DNA of 64,000 nt, taken from positions 5,860,850 to 5,924,849 of the forward strand of contig OW285197.1 of NCBI GenBank assembly GCA_935421135.1. Reading direction: 5' to 3'. A model generated the notes under the pieces. The model worked only from the letters and a program-made list of their open reading frames with translations, did not search any database and was not told the DNA's origin. Source of the DNA: Bugulina stolonifera (taxonomy: Eukaryota > Bryozoa > Gymnolaemata > Cheilostomatida > Bugulidae). Shown piece by piece: positions 32,802 to 45,222 of the stretch; within the stretch, counting starts at the first letter, position 1, and each line of letters starts with the position of its first letter. Both the position numbers and the translations under genes were made by a program.

Positions 32802-35800
32802 ATGGTGAGTAAACTTATTTTAATATGTATTTTAGTATGAATTTACTCATTTGAGTTAACATTGGGACTAATTCTATTTTAGTAGTGATATAATACTCCC
32901 TTGGTATGACTAGAGCTTAGAAACTTTGTAAGCTTATGTATTAAACTGTTTTGATTCTCAACATGAGAGCAAGTATGTAGAGATCTGATCTGTCTATACT
33001 ACAATTTGTGTGACCGGAGCTTAGAAGCTTTATATGTGGTGAGATTTTTTTCAATATGAGTAGTTATACCACTAGTAGTGTAATAAGTATCAAAACAGTT
33101 TATTACCACTTGTACTGGCTATACTAGTACATCCTAGCTATTTTAATATGTATTTTAATATGAACTTACTCATTTGAGTTAACATTGGGGCTAATTATAT
33201 TTTAGTAGTGGTATAATTCTCCTTTGGTATGTCCAGGGCTTAGAAACTTTGTAAGCTTATATATTAAACTGTTTTGATTCTCAACATGAAAGCATGTGTG
33301 TAGAGATCTGCTCTGTCTATACTACAATTAGTGTGACCATAGCTTAGAAACTTTATAAGTGGTGAGATTTATTTTCAATATGAGTAGTTATACCACTAGT
33401 AGGGTAATAAGTATCAAAACAGTTTATTACCACTTGTACTGACTATACTTGTACATCCTAGCAAAGAAGTATATTATCAAGTGTAGCCTATACTCTACAT
33501 CCAAGACTATACTGTACTAAAGTGGCCTATCACAATACTTGGGGTGGACTTGCTGCTAAAAAGATTAACTGGATAATTCTAATGAATAGGTCTGCACTAA
33601 AGTGATTTATTACACTACTTGGGATGAACTTGTTGCTAAAAAGATTAACTGAATAATTCTAATAAATAGGTCTACACCAAAGTGATTTATTACACTACTT
33701 AGGATGAACTTGAAGCTAAAAAGACTAACTGATTAATTCTAATAAATAGATCTGCACTAACACAAGAGTAATTTATCTCTCTGTTTGGGAGGAGCTTACC
33801 ATCAGAAAGACTCAATTGGTTGAAAAACACATAAAAAGTAAGGGGTGGTATTTTTGGTTTTTTTTCTGTCTTATACTGATTATTCACTTCGAAATTAATT
33901 CTTGCTAACACATGTTCTGTTTATCTGTTCTTGTTTCTATTCCCCAGTGACTATGGTGAGTTGGTGGTTTTATCCACACAGTTAAGGCTTTAGTATATAT
34001 TATTACTTGTTATTTAACTTGCCTATGCTATTCATTCTAAAAGTAGTTGTTATCAGTATTCTTATTCTCTTGCTCAATAACTATAGGGATTAGTATTTTT
34101 GTATACTTGACTTGTACACTACCACTATGCTCATGTTTCCTATATATTTTTATTCATTCTTATTTTCTTTGTTTAGTAACTATGTTGCATTAGTAGTTCC
34201 GTTTACTTGACTTATGCTTTGGTATATGTTTATTACTCTACATATACTTACAGGCTTCTACATCTAAATATCAAAGAAAGAAATATATAAGAAAAATTAA
34301 AACATCAAAAAAAGGTACGAAGTATATGATTACGTACGACTCGGAAGACAGAAGACGAATCTCGAGGAAAAGAATCCCATCTCCAGAAATGGTTAGTCTA
34401 TTATCTTATTTGTTCACACATGCATTACACCTTCAATCCACTATGGTGTTGGGTTTCTAAGATGTCAAAGGAGATTACTGACATTTCTGCAGAAGTACAT
34501 GTTAGTTACACATAATGATGATGTACTTTTTTATACTATAAGCCTCTTACCATGTCTAGAATGTCAAAAGAGACTACTTCCTTTTTAAAACCAGATGTTA
34601 ATTAGTCATAGTATGATTTTCTCTAATTCTATAAGTCTCTTACCATGTCTAAGATGTTAAAGATTAGTGATATTTTTATTATAAGTATTGCACTTTCTTT
34701 CTTATGTATTATTTTTATCAATAAGACACTTTTTTTTTCTTTTCTTATGTGAAAAAATATAACATAAATTACAACTGGTTTTCTTATGTTGATGATGTAT
34801 TTCTCTTTATGTGAGTAAATAGACAGGCTTTAGTAGACTTGCTTAGTACTTAGAGTGCCAGTTTTTTCATCAAATTCTTCAAAAACCATATATTACAAAT
34901 AGCTATGTTAATGTAGTTTGTTAATTAGTCACTGCACATTTTATTTACATTATAGAATGAAAAAGAAACAGAACTAGGGGAAGAAGAGATTGCTTTATTT
35001 GAACAATGTGGGGGAGTAGATGGCTTCGAGATAGGTAAGAATGATTTAGTATCTATTTGTAGATTTAGAATCTTTTTTTTTTTTCTGATTTACAAGTAAG
35101 TCATATGTTCTCTCTCACTTATTCTTGTTATTTTCTTTCTTTTTTAGGACTCAGAGCAAAGTCGATATGTAAGGGGGGTCTAAGATTCTATGTCTTTGTT
35201 AGTGATGAGACAAAAAGAAGACTGGAGATGTCACTAACAAAGCCATTTGAATCGGATGACCCCTGTTTTTTATGCAATAAGAATGTTGGGCACCGACGAG
35301 GTGTCCACATTCAACAGCATTTTTTGCTCCGAATCTGTTTTTGCTATCACATAACAGTAGATGATGAGGGGATGAATAGACACTACAACTTTCCATCTAA
35401 TCATCATATTGATGGAAAGCCCTGTCACCGACACATCTCATTCAACACACGCTTTCTAACAGATATCTATTCACTAAAAAAGACCATATCCTTTTTGCAA
35501 AGGGTCACTGGTCACTCTCCACCTTCCAAAATACTCATCCCCGCATACACTCCAACAACTGTTGGTGGGGTAGTATACCCTCCCTTCTTTAAGGGGATGT
35601 CTACTACTCCATTCTCTTTAAAGTCTGGGGTGTGCTCTTCACAATTTCCTCTCCCTTCTCACCGTCATTTTGATTCAGATGCTTCTTCCATCAGTAACTC
35701 TCTTACTAATGGAGACATTTCCATCTCTACTTCTTCTCTTACAACTACTACTATTACTACTACTCCTTCTACTACTTCTTTTCCTCCACTCTTTTCTTCA

Positions 35801-36508
35801 CATTCACCCTCTCATTCTCCTGAAAGATCTGTAAAGTCTGGGGTGTGCTCTTCACAATTTCCTCTCCCTTCTCACCATCATTTTGATTCAGATGCTTCTT
35901 CCATCAGTAACTCTCTTACTAATGGAGACATTACCACCTCTACTTCTTCTCTTACAACTACTACTATTACTACTACCATTACTACCACTCCTTCTACTGC
36001 TTCTTTTCCCCCACTCTTTTCTTCACATTCACCCTCTCATTCTCCTGAAAGATTTGATGATACAGTTACCACTGTTTCGATACCTACTTCTACTCCCACC
36101 TCTTCACCTGCTCCACTCTTTTTCTTAGATTCACCCTCTTTTTCTCTTGGAAGGTCTAATAATACAATTACTAGTCTTTCAATACCTACTTTTATTACTA
36201 CTTCTACTACTACCACTTCTTCCTTTTCTTTAGCTTCACCCTCTCTTTCTTTTGGAAGAGAGCTACTTAGCTCGCAATCTCCTTCTTGTTCGTCTGAACT
36301 CAATCTTAATACCCCCACCACTATTACCCCCATAGAAGAGGAGACTGTCAGTGAACTAGTTGATCGAAGCAGACTCCCCCCATCTTTTTTCTCTGGAGCA
36401 GTTGAGTATTACCGCTCTGCCATTTTTCATCTCAAGAAGAATGGGTATCACAGAGAGGTAATAGCACAAGCTGAAGCTTACCTTCGAGTCAGTGAAGAAA
36501 AGCTCTAA
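32802..36508 (+). CDS. Basic, zinc-module, Ser/Thr-rich protein of the TIR element
   Basis: Model: the exon-1 ATG is the last codon of exon 1 (32802-32804|GTGAGT), followed by exons 34254-34391, 34956-35034 and 35148-36508, giving 526 aa. An alternative start is the ATG|GTGAGT at 33953-33955. Residues 2-47 are Lys/Arg-rich, nuclear-signal-like, and end RKRIPSPEM. Exon 3 is acidic. Exon 4 opens with GLRFYVFVSDE and the cysteine/histidine module: C113, C116, H127, H131, C137, C139, H152 and FLTD at 176-179. A Ser/Thr/Pro-rich region follows with a duplicated block of about 70 aa (from about 35621 and 35833). The C-terminus is helical (EYYRSAIFHLKK). I recognise no known family. The same module occurs in the gag fusion at 12937-16296. 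A DNA- or protein-binding nuclear role is inferred only from composition. Confidence 0.72.
32818..33720 (+). repeat. Tandem duplications within intron 1
   Basis: A segment of about 320 bp from 32818 recurs from about 33141 with few changes. From about 33530 to 33720 a unit of about 70 bp (AAAGTGATTTATTACACTAC, then GATGAACTTG) is repeated three times. Parts recur at 58.2-58.3 kb. Confidence 0.8.
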
Positions 36509-37065
36509 TCATCTTTTCTTTTTTCTCCCACTCTCTTTCTCCCACTCTCTCTCTCTGTAGTGTCTCATTCCCTCTGCATTTACTTTTATGTGATATCAAA
36601 TCAGTGAGGATTTTTTTAAATTATTTTTTAAATTATTATATAATGGTATTCTAACACTTATACACATCCTTTTATACATTCTATTGCTACTTTTGTAAAA
36701 AGTTTGTTTAATGTATTATATGTGCTGACTTAACACATGCACACAGCTGTCTCTTGCTATAATAGCTATGACATACTCCTTTACATATGTGTCTTTTATT
36801 CTTTCAATTGTGTTTAAATCATATTATAATGATATTTCAACATGTGTACACAATCTCTATTTATTCTATTGCTACTATTGTGAAAAGTTTATTTAATGTA
36901 TTATATATGCTGCCCTTAACACATGTACACAGACTTTTCTTGCTAACGATAGCTATGACATACTCCTTTACATATGTAGCTTTTTTTATTCATTCTATTG
37001 CTAGTGTTGTAAAAAGTGTATTTAATGTATTACATAATGCTGACTTAACACATACACTCAATCTT
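36509..37065. repeat. Subterminal repeats inside the right TIR
   Basis: After a CT-rich 3' region, units related to the inner TIR recur several times, spaced roughly 100-200 bp: TATTCTATTGCTACT, AAAAGTTTATTTAATGTATTA, GCTGACTTAACACATG. They extend the TIR motif inward beyond the part paired with the left TIR. Confidence 0.65.
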
Positions 37066-37938
37066 TTATTTATTCTATTGCTACTATTGTAAAAAGTTTA
37101 TTTAATATATTACATAATGCTGACTTAACACATGCACACAACCTTTTATTTATTCTATTGCTACTATTGTGAAAATTTTATCTAATGTATAATATACACT
37201 GTCTTAACACATGCACACAGACTTCCTTGCTAATAACAGATATGACATACTCTTTTAAATATGTGTCTTTTATTCTTTCAATTGTGTTTTAACACGTGTA
37301 CACAATCTTTTATTCATTCTATTGTCACCATTGTGAAAAGTTTATTTAATGCATTATATATATATATGCTGACTTAACACATGCACACGGTTCTTTGTTG
37401 TCAATACAATGTATATTATAGAAACAACCCTTCTTCCCATCAGTATATTTATAGCCGAGACTTTACACATTTCTTTATTAACAATGCAATGCACATCATA
37501 AACCAAGCCTTCCGTAGTACTTCTTCTTATCGCTGAAACCAAGCCTTCCGTAGTACTTCTTCTTATCGCTAATGAGAGTTATAGGCGAAGAAGCGCAGCC
37601 GAATTCGCTCGTTTAGATCACAAGCTTTTCGAGTGGAGGGCTCGGGAGAAGCGGCGGGCCGCTGCCTAGTCGCTTGGCCCGGTGGATACGGGGCACCGGC
37701 GTCGCCTCCACGTGTACGGTCGGCGCCGCACGCAACGTGGGCGGACGCGGCTTGACCGCCTCAAACGATTGGTCGTTCGGGTGAGTGGGGGTTGCGGGGG
37801 GGGAGGGTGGGCGGCGGCGGAGGAGGGGTGGCGGTGATGACGGTGATGGCGGCGGCGGCGGCGGCGGTGGTGGTGGTGGTGGTGGCGGCGGCGGCGGCGG
37901 TGGCGGTGGTGGTGGTGGCGGCGGTGGTGGTGGTGGCG

Positions 37939-37969
<31 letters not shown>

Positions 37970-38340
37970 TGGTGAGGGCGGTGGTGGTGGCGGCGGCGGC
38001 GGCGGTGGTGAGGGCGGCGGTGGCGGCGGCGGCGACGGCGGTGGCGCGGACGGGACGAGGGCGGTGGCGGGGAGGAGGGAGGAGTGGGAGGTGGGGGAGG
38101 GGGAGGGGAGGAGGGTGGGAAGGAGGAAGGGAAGGGGTCGTGGCCGGGTTCGGGGTCAAGTGTGCAAATGTTTTTTCGACCAATCAGAAGGGGGGATTTT
38201 GGGGTGACCTTGGCAAGGTCGTGTGCAAAATTTTTGTGCTCTTCTGTGATTGGTTGAAATCGGAAATACCGGCTTGTGATTGGTTGAAAACAGGGGTCAA
38301 TGAGTGCGTGTCTGTCTAGAAGTGCACTGACTATACTACT
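37066..38340 (-). repeat. Right terminal inverted repeat
   Basis: Reverse complement of 28801-30035. The triplet-rich section and outer 400 bp are almost identical to the left copy. The right copy has an extra duplication of about 35 bp (CCTTCCGTAGTACTTCTTCT twice, near 37508 and 37544). Confidence 0.9.
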
Positions 38341-38714
38341 TATGCAAAAACTTGCATTCTCTTTAAAGTAAAATAACACCACATGTAGAGAAATTCAGCA
38401 TACGTATGTAGAATCGCAATGCACCGCGATGCATACATATATTACATGCATACAGTATTTCATCAGAAAGGAACCCTCTAATTTAATACTATTATTTCAT
38501 GGCATTTAATTAATTAATTAATTAATTAATATGATCTACATGTACACAGGTACATTGCAGTCCTATCAAGCCCCTGAAAATAATATTATAAATTAAACCT
38601 TGTTTTATAATAATAATGTATTAGTATTGACAGATACCAATGCATAATATTAATATTGATACTACGTTTTAAAATGTGTTAGTAATTATAGCTTATTGCG
38701 TTCTATCAAATTTT

Positions 38715-38960
38715 CGAAGTGTGGTTATACGAGAGCATGCCATTTGTACCCATCTCAATTTTAGTGGTTACGAGGTCAGCAGGTGTGAACCCTCATGTTA
38801 ATAGCCATAAAGTCACTGTTGATCAGGTAGTATAACGGTAGAGTGCAGGATTATCATTCATAGAATCTTACCAAAGCATGACTTGTCATTTTAGTCATTG
38901 ACTGATTTCTTACCTACTATACGATTAAGTGGATAGCTACCCAACGCTAATATGTACGAA
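38715..38960 (+). repeat. Interspersed repeat with tRNA-like segment (copy 2)
   Basis: Homologous in inverted orientation to 17150-17460. It includes GAAGTGTGGTTATACG, TGTACCCATCTCAA, GTATAACGGTAGAGTGC and TCATTCATAG. It lies between the TIR element and WSC gene C. Confidence 0.55.
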
Positions 38961-39327
38961 AGGATTAATGCATTTGTACTTCTATAACAACAATGGGGAA
39001 TGCCCTGCGATTGCTAGCACAGTCTACCCACCGCATTTTTTCTACTTCAATTACTTGTCCTATCGTTGACTCATGCCTACCCTCTAGTTTATGAAGCACG
39101 TTTCAAAGCACTAGGTCAGTTTAAGAATGAAGGTCTTAGCATTATATATTACTTTCATCCATGGCTTTTTAAATCTCTCTGAGTAAATACAAATGTTTAG
39201 CACACCTGAAAAGAAATAGCAAAGGCACACAAGCATGTCGATGGTATTTTTATGTACTCAGGTTTTTGTTTTTATAATGGTGTGTGAGCTTACCAAGTTC
39301 TGACCATCACTCTTCAGTCACTGCCTG

Positions 39328-39614
39328 TTAAGAACCCAGCATGAAGCATTGTGCTACAAGGCTGGAACAGACAGTGCTGGTGCTGCCAGTTTCACCTGCC
39401 CCGCCATGATGTGGCTGCTCTTGTTTCGAAGAGGGCAGAGGTGGATCTTTATTCTGCATGCAGATGAAATACACACAGAGAACCTCCATTATTTTAAGTC
39501 CTGATTGCAGAGACTGAGTGGTCAGCTTAAGCCTGAAAAGCTTGTCACTGCTGGGAATCGAACCCAGGCAGTATGGACTAGAGGCAAGCATCTTAACCCC
39601 TAGGCCATACATTT
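39328..39614 (-). mobile_element. tRNA-derived SINE, family 2
   Basis: On the minus strand the head GTATGGCCTAGGGGTTAAG has an A-box-like sequence, and GGTTCGATTCCCAGC is a clear B box about 40 nt later. A non-tRNA body of about 200 bp follows. The head cannot fold as a full functional tRNA gene as far as I can see. Target duplications were not found. The tail ends near 39328. Confidence 0.6.
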
Positions 39615-40665
39615 GCTAAGTGATATGTGTAAAATTATACAGGCATTGTATTCACGCACATGTATACCACAGAAAAGAGGCAACCATCATTTTTTGCTCG
39701 AAAATAATTCACTCAAGTTCCGATTTTCAAATACAAAACGCTTTGGCTGTAACATCTGATTGACATTGCTTTGACGTATGTCTGACAGTGCTTTCATAGC
39801 TTTAAAAGGTTCTTTGTCTGTCATGCTTGTTGTTGCCAATTAGTATGAATTGCTGTCAGCATCTACAAACATACAAGTGATTACATGCATGAAAAAAGCA
39901 TGTTAGGTGCAATTACATGTACATTGTCTAGACTTGTACATTTTATGTATTCAAACTAATAAATCTAAAGACCTGATTTTTGTCAGAAGAGTTAAGATGA
40001 GTTCAACTTCTCTTGTACACATACTTGCCAAGTCTCCCAATTTAGTCAAGGTACTGTAGCTCCCACTTTTCAGGTTTTCACTAACCTCATAGCAGAAAAT
40101 CTACATGTTATAAAGAATGCGATAAATACAATTACCATTGGGCAAAGCAATGGTGCTTTGAAAACCTGGTTACTAAAGGAAGTCATGCAAAGCACTGCGG
40201 TTATGATGTGAACAAAGTATTTCTGTTGGTTGAGATCGTGATATTAGAGAGGAAATTTAAACACAACTAAGTGTAAGCTGCCTAATTACTATTGTGGATA
40301 GATACATGATGAACTTGGATACTTAAAATTTGCACAACAGGTAAAGTGATATTTTTCTAATGTATTTGACTATTAAAATTATGTCAATTCCCTTAGATAT
40401 GTTGAACAAATAATTATATTATTTTTGCTGCATGAGTGGTCCTTTCGCTGCCATGCCCAGTCTTTCCCATTTGAAGCAGCAGTAAATGGACAAGTATGGC
40501 GTACATTAGATAAGTCATTAGATATATGGATTCCATGAATCAATACTCGAATATAATAAACAACTCACTGTTTTCACCTGTATAATCTACAATCATCATT
40601 TCCGTCCTCTTCCTCGGCTATACCAGACGAGCAAAGTCATCCCTTGACTACTGCTAGCTAGTTTA

Positions 40666-43313
40666 ATGATGACAGCAGAAAAAATAAATGCTATCGCTTT
40701 TTTTGCTGTCTCAATCTGTGTTCTCTTAAACAGTGGTAAGTACATCGTAATTCATCTCACATCCAAGTATCGTTGAGCAAATTTATATCGACAGTTCATT
40801 TTGTTAAATTTAAGTCTTTTCTGCTGTGGGTATATATTATTTTATTTTATCCTATGTGCATAGTACATGTAAATGTGTATGTATCTCTGGCATCAAAGTT
40901 GGTTTTGCGAAAGTAATAATCAGTATCAATGGTTGTGACAGAATAATACTAAATACCGACATCTTTTATTTCGAAGCTTTCGGCAAGGTGAAAATTATAC
41001 TGAGGATTTAACACCATCCTGAGTAGAGTGTGTAGCGTCCTAAGCTGACATATCTTTCATGTAGAAGTTGCTTTTGCTAGCAGCTGCTTCGGTGAAAGTT
41101 GGTCTTACACACTCTTTTCAACTACTGATATTTATTATTGTTTCAGGTTGTGGTTGTAAACATTTAAATGCTGTTAGGTTTACTTATAGTAAAGGTAAAT
41201 GTATTATTTTTTAATCAAATCTAAAGTTTTTGTTAAACACGCAGTATTTTTGGTTTGTTTTAGCTAATGGCAGCATGCAATATTTTGGGTGCACTGGTTC
41301 TAAGTCACCATACATTAGCTTTACTAAGCTGGTTGGAAAGAATATTTGGAAACCCATTGATTCAGTTGAGAGCAGTCAGCTCGGGTTTTGTCCGACTCTC
41401 TGCTATGATCAAGGTATAGTAAATTACATTGTATCACACTTTATCAATGGTGTGAGAACCTGAATACAACAAGGATGTAAATATGAAATAATATTTTTTC
41501 ACAAACAAACCTCTTCTCTTTTCCAAACTTTGGCATTTTTATTGTAATATCCTGCAATAGTATAATATACTCATATCAATACTTTTTCAAAAAAACTTTG
41601 GGTTTACACAGAAACCTGTATTTAGTGAGATGTACGACTGATTATAATATTGTAAAAAATCTGCCCAGTTGTAAGATAGCACAGTTAAAAATGACATTAT
41701 TTTTATAGTTGCAGGTATACACACCGAACCTATCGGATGTTTTGAAGACACTGGAAACAGGTTGTTTCCAGATGTAGCTGTTGACGTGCAAAAGTATCTG
41801 ACTGTAGAAAGGTGTGCATTGTATTGCTTCCAGAGAGGTATGAGATTTGAAATACTGTAAATAGCTATGTCCACACATGCATGCGCGGAGCTAAAATGTT
41901 TTTACAAATTTGGTATACGGTAATCATTTGTATTTCTATCCTACCGCAGCAGATAGGCAATATTATGTGTTCAGTAGCTACTACTGTGTAACTAATCCAA
42001 GACTAGCTCAAATTCGACTGAACAAGAGATGGCATTTTGCTGCAAGAGTGGACAGCAATGCTTCCAATAGTAGAGCCCAATCTATAATGCCAAATATTCC
42101 AGTGTACTATCCCACAGGTGTACATTTATATCGGACATAGAAATTGTTGTCATATACATGTAAAGAAATATCACTAGACAATCATAAGTTAAAAATAATA
42201 ACAGGCACCTCAAGGGTCAATAGCACAAGGTAGGACCACAAGGTTCGGTGTTGAAAAGACCTGTCTGGTATAAGGATTCACAAAATTTGCTAATTGATGC
42301 AATAAACAATAAGCTTGGTTATGTATAAATGTTTTTTTTTGGATAGATGTAATAAATAACCAATCTATGTTTAGATTTCATTGTTCTAGGTTTTGAATTG
42401 TTTGGCACAGAGGATGGATCCCAGTGCTTTTGCGGAAATCCTGAAGATCTAGAAAAGCCATGGTCTAATGTGAGAGCATCTGAAGAATGCATTATGGCGT
42501 GTAGTGGCAATTCCAGCCAGAAATGTGGAGGTAGCTGGAGACTATCAGTTTACAGAATCGTTCTAGGTTCGTTATTGAGTTCTGGATTCTTAATATTCAT
42601 ATGACAAACCAAAATAATGTAGATTTAAATATCTTCTAGGTGTACATGTTTACTGAACAAAATACAATTTTCTAAACCTGTTGGTCTTTACACCTGGCAA
42701 ATTTTGATATATTTATCAAACACATCGACAGCCTTTTTTAAAACAATGTAAATTAGAATTTGCCTAATTCAGCCTCGTATAATTCAAAAACTTTGTTATT
42801 TCAAACTACATGGTATTAGCCTTAGTTCTTGCTAAACGCTATCTAAATGGTTTTAATTGATTAACTTTAATTCTTAAAGTTCAATTCAGGCCTATTTCAA
42901 ACCAGTTATTACGGTCCCTTGGCGTTTGAACTAAGCAAGTATGACTGTAAGTGTTTTAAACTTCAAACATTGTTTTGTTAGAATCAAAGCTCCCATCTGA
43001 TCTTAACGACTGATCGATCACCGTGTTGAAACCAAATTAAACAACGATAAATATCTGTTTCCTACCAATTTTAGATTCTCACCAGGGGGCGCAAATGACT
43101 TTAAATGACACAACTACTCAGTACAGCATCATCTCTACACTGCAAACAGACAGTTCTGTTCACTGTGCCTCGATTTGTCTCTTCAATCTCCACTGTGCTG
43201 CTTACCATTACGCTGGCAGGTCGTGTGACCTGTTTAGAGTAAACTGCACCTCTGACATCACCTACAATGATCTCTACATACGAAATGATAGAAACACGTG
43301 TCTCTACTGCTAA
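40666..43313 (+). CDS. Secreted WSC + PAN/apple-like protein, paralogue C
   Basis: Core exons 40666-40735, 41264-41413, 41709-41837, 42390-42566 and 43075-43313, all phase 1, giving 254 aa. Exon 1 encodes MMTAEKINA then a hydrophobic signal (IAFFAVSICVLLN). Exon 2 is a half-WSC unit (MQYFGCTG, then GFCPTLCYDQG). Exons 3-4 form a complete WSC domain (PIGCFED, ERCALYCFQR, CFCG, ECIMAC-GN-KCGG). Exon 5 is PAN/apple-like, ending NTCLYC. Two further phase-1, frame-preserving open segments with AG/GT borders could be extra exons found only here: 41147-41194 (16 aa, two Cys) and 41950-42117 (56 aa, which would split the WSC domain). Both are unproven. The upstream TIR element lies 2.3 kb away. Confidence 0.87.
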
Positions 43314-45222
43314 TCGGGAAAAGCAGTAAATATAATTATGATGATTGTAATTTTTACTGTTATTGAATATTATTGAGATATAGACGTTAGCTTGAGTGAT
43401 TGCTTTGTCTTCTATGCAATGCACGAGCAAAGCAATCTAATTTTTATTCTTGACAGTGTGTTGATATTGTTTCAAGTGAATAGTTGTTAATTTTGGCAAA
43501 AGCTCTTTTATCTGGTAGACTGATAATTACGTTTTCTGTCCATTATGATTTCTCTTGCAACTAGTTAAAATGTTTGGTTTTTTTTCAACCAATATAATAA
43601 AATGCATGTAGTAGAAAGCAAAACTTGCATTTATAACTGAAAAATGGTACTTGGATAGGACTACATGCATGTGCATGTTTAATGCAGAAAAGGCAATCTT
43701 AATTACAAAACAAAATCTGCCAAAGTAATCAATTTCTGATTACCTGTACAGTGTGTAATACATGTAGGTGGCTCAGCACCCCATCGTTTTTCAACTATTT
43801 ATTTGAACTAGAACCAGAGTTGACATGCAATTATTACAGCAGACATTAATAACCAAGGCTTGACTTGGTCTATTAGAGTTCATGTACATGTATATTATAC
43901 AAATAAAGGCAAAACAAGTTGTTGACCGTCTATATCTCTACGCAGCGTCATTGACGGGTATAGCTGTTAGCCTTATACTAGGTATACTCACAGTACAGAG
44001 TAGGTTAACCTAATATTGATCTACATTGTACCACACAGTGTTAAAACTCGGATTATGAAGATAGCATTGTACATGTATACATTGTATAATAAATGCAAGC
44101 CACTTATTTTAATTATCAACGACCAAACAAAGTTTGTTCACAATACCAGGAGTTTGACATATGTGACTTTGGATAGTCACAGCTTTGACGTTGACCAATT
44201 TGCATATGCATGCACATGAGCACGGCAAAAGACTTTTGGGGCAGCTTCTCAGATGCTTTCACACCTGCCATACTACATGTTGTAGTAGTCAGTACTAGAA
44301 GCTACAAGCGTGTCCGAACAAGTTAGACGACAACTGTCTCTAGACTCTTGAGCATGCTAAACAAAAACTTGAGGTTGTAACTGCTTTCTGTAATAAAAGT
44401 CATGTGCAAGTGAACAGGTTTGTATTCACTCAGACAAGCGTACAATACATGACTTTGTATTATTACTGACTTTCAAAGAGATCAGTAATTCCTTATCGTT
44501 TGGAAGCATTTTATTCATTTGTGTAACAGTTTGGAGTCGCTCCCTCTTAATACTGCAGTGCTGTATATTGGAGTTGTTCTCTTGATAGTGCTGTGTGTTA
44601 AAACTGTTTCCCCTTTTTCTAGCCTAAGTTTCTATACTAAGACCTGCAACGACTGCATCATCCAGTACACATGAACTTTGTGATCATTGTTGAAACCAAG
44701 GCTATAAACAGTGATCTGAAACTCACCTTCTAGTCTTGATGCGCATTAGGACTGAGTAATAAACTGTATTTATCTAGTCTGTCATACATTTGAATGGTAT
44801 GCTATTTCCAAAGTCTATGGTACATGCACATGCATATTATTTTATTTGCAACCAAAAATGATACCCAAATAAGAAAATAAATTGTAAGTATAATAATTGT
44901 ACGGGAATGGCAAAACTGGCATGATATAATTACAGTACATTATACGCAGAGTTAAAAATTAACCAACAAGAAGAAGGCTTGAAGCTATCATGAATTGCAA
45001 TCATCTTCTGTAATGTGTACTTGTACTCTCATTGGTATCATCTGAAATTAACGTAGACGCATGAAACTTAAAAGCATTCACCAACGGTTACATGTGCCTG
45101 ACTAGGTCATTGTTCTATGCATGTATAACTTGATGTATTGCCATCTTTTCTAAATATATCTATAATGTGATATGCATGTAAGCGTGTACCAATATAAAAT
45201 AATATCACACTAGACGTAATAA
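43314..45222. other. No gene seen
   Basis: AT-rich sequence after gene C. AATAAAA near 43590 and AATAAA near 43901 may serve as poly(A) signals. No other feature was supported. Confidence 0.5.

Larger units (their letters stand above)
28801..38340. mobile_element. Polinton-like TIR element carrying an IkB-like gene and a zinc-protein gene
   Basis: The 9,540-bp unit begins AGTAGTATAG and ends CTATACTACT. Its inverted repeats are about 1.25 kb and it is flanked by an exact TATGCA duplication. AG..CT termini, long TIRs and a 6-bp duplication together fit Polinton/Maverick elements. However, no DNA polymerase B, retroviral-type integrase, ATPase, protease or capsid gene is visible, and the element is shorter than usual (15-40 kb). 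It carries two divergent spliced genes separated by a minisatellite promoter region. It is therefore either a non-autonomous Polinton derivative moved in trans, or a member of another 6-bp-duplication superfamily. It lies between WSC genes B and C and interrupts neither. Confidence 0.88.
28795..38346. other. 6-bp target-site duplication TATGCA
   Basis: TATGCA at 28795-28800 and 38341-38346 exactly abuts the inverted termini. Six-base duplications are the hallmark of Polinton/Maverick integration. Confidence 0.88.

Noticed and set aside
35199..36333. Antisense frames in exon 4 of the zinc-protein gene
   Set aside because: They are shadows of a Ser/Thr-rich coding region; the sense frame is supported by splicing and by homologous copies.
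39540..39614. Functional tRNA gene on the minus strand
   Set aside because: The B box is good but the acceptor stem does not pair and a SINE body continues from it.
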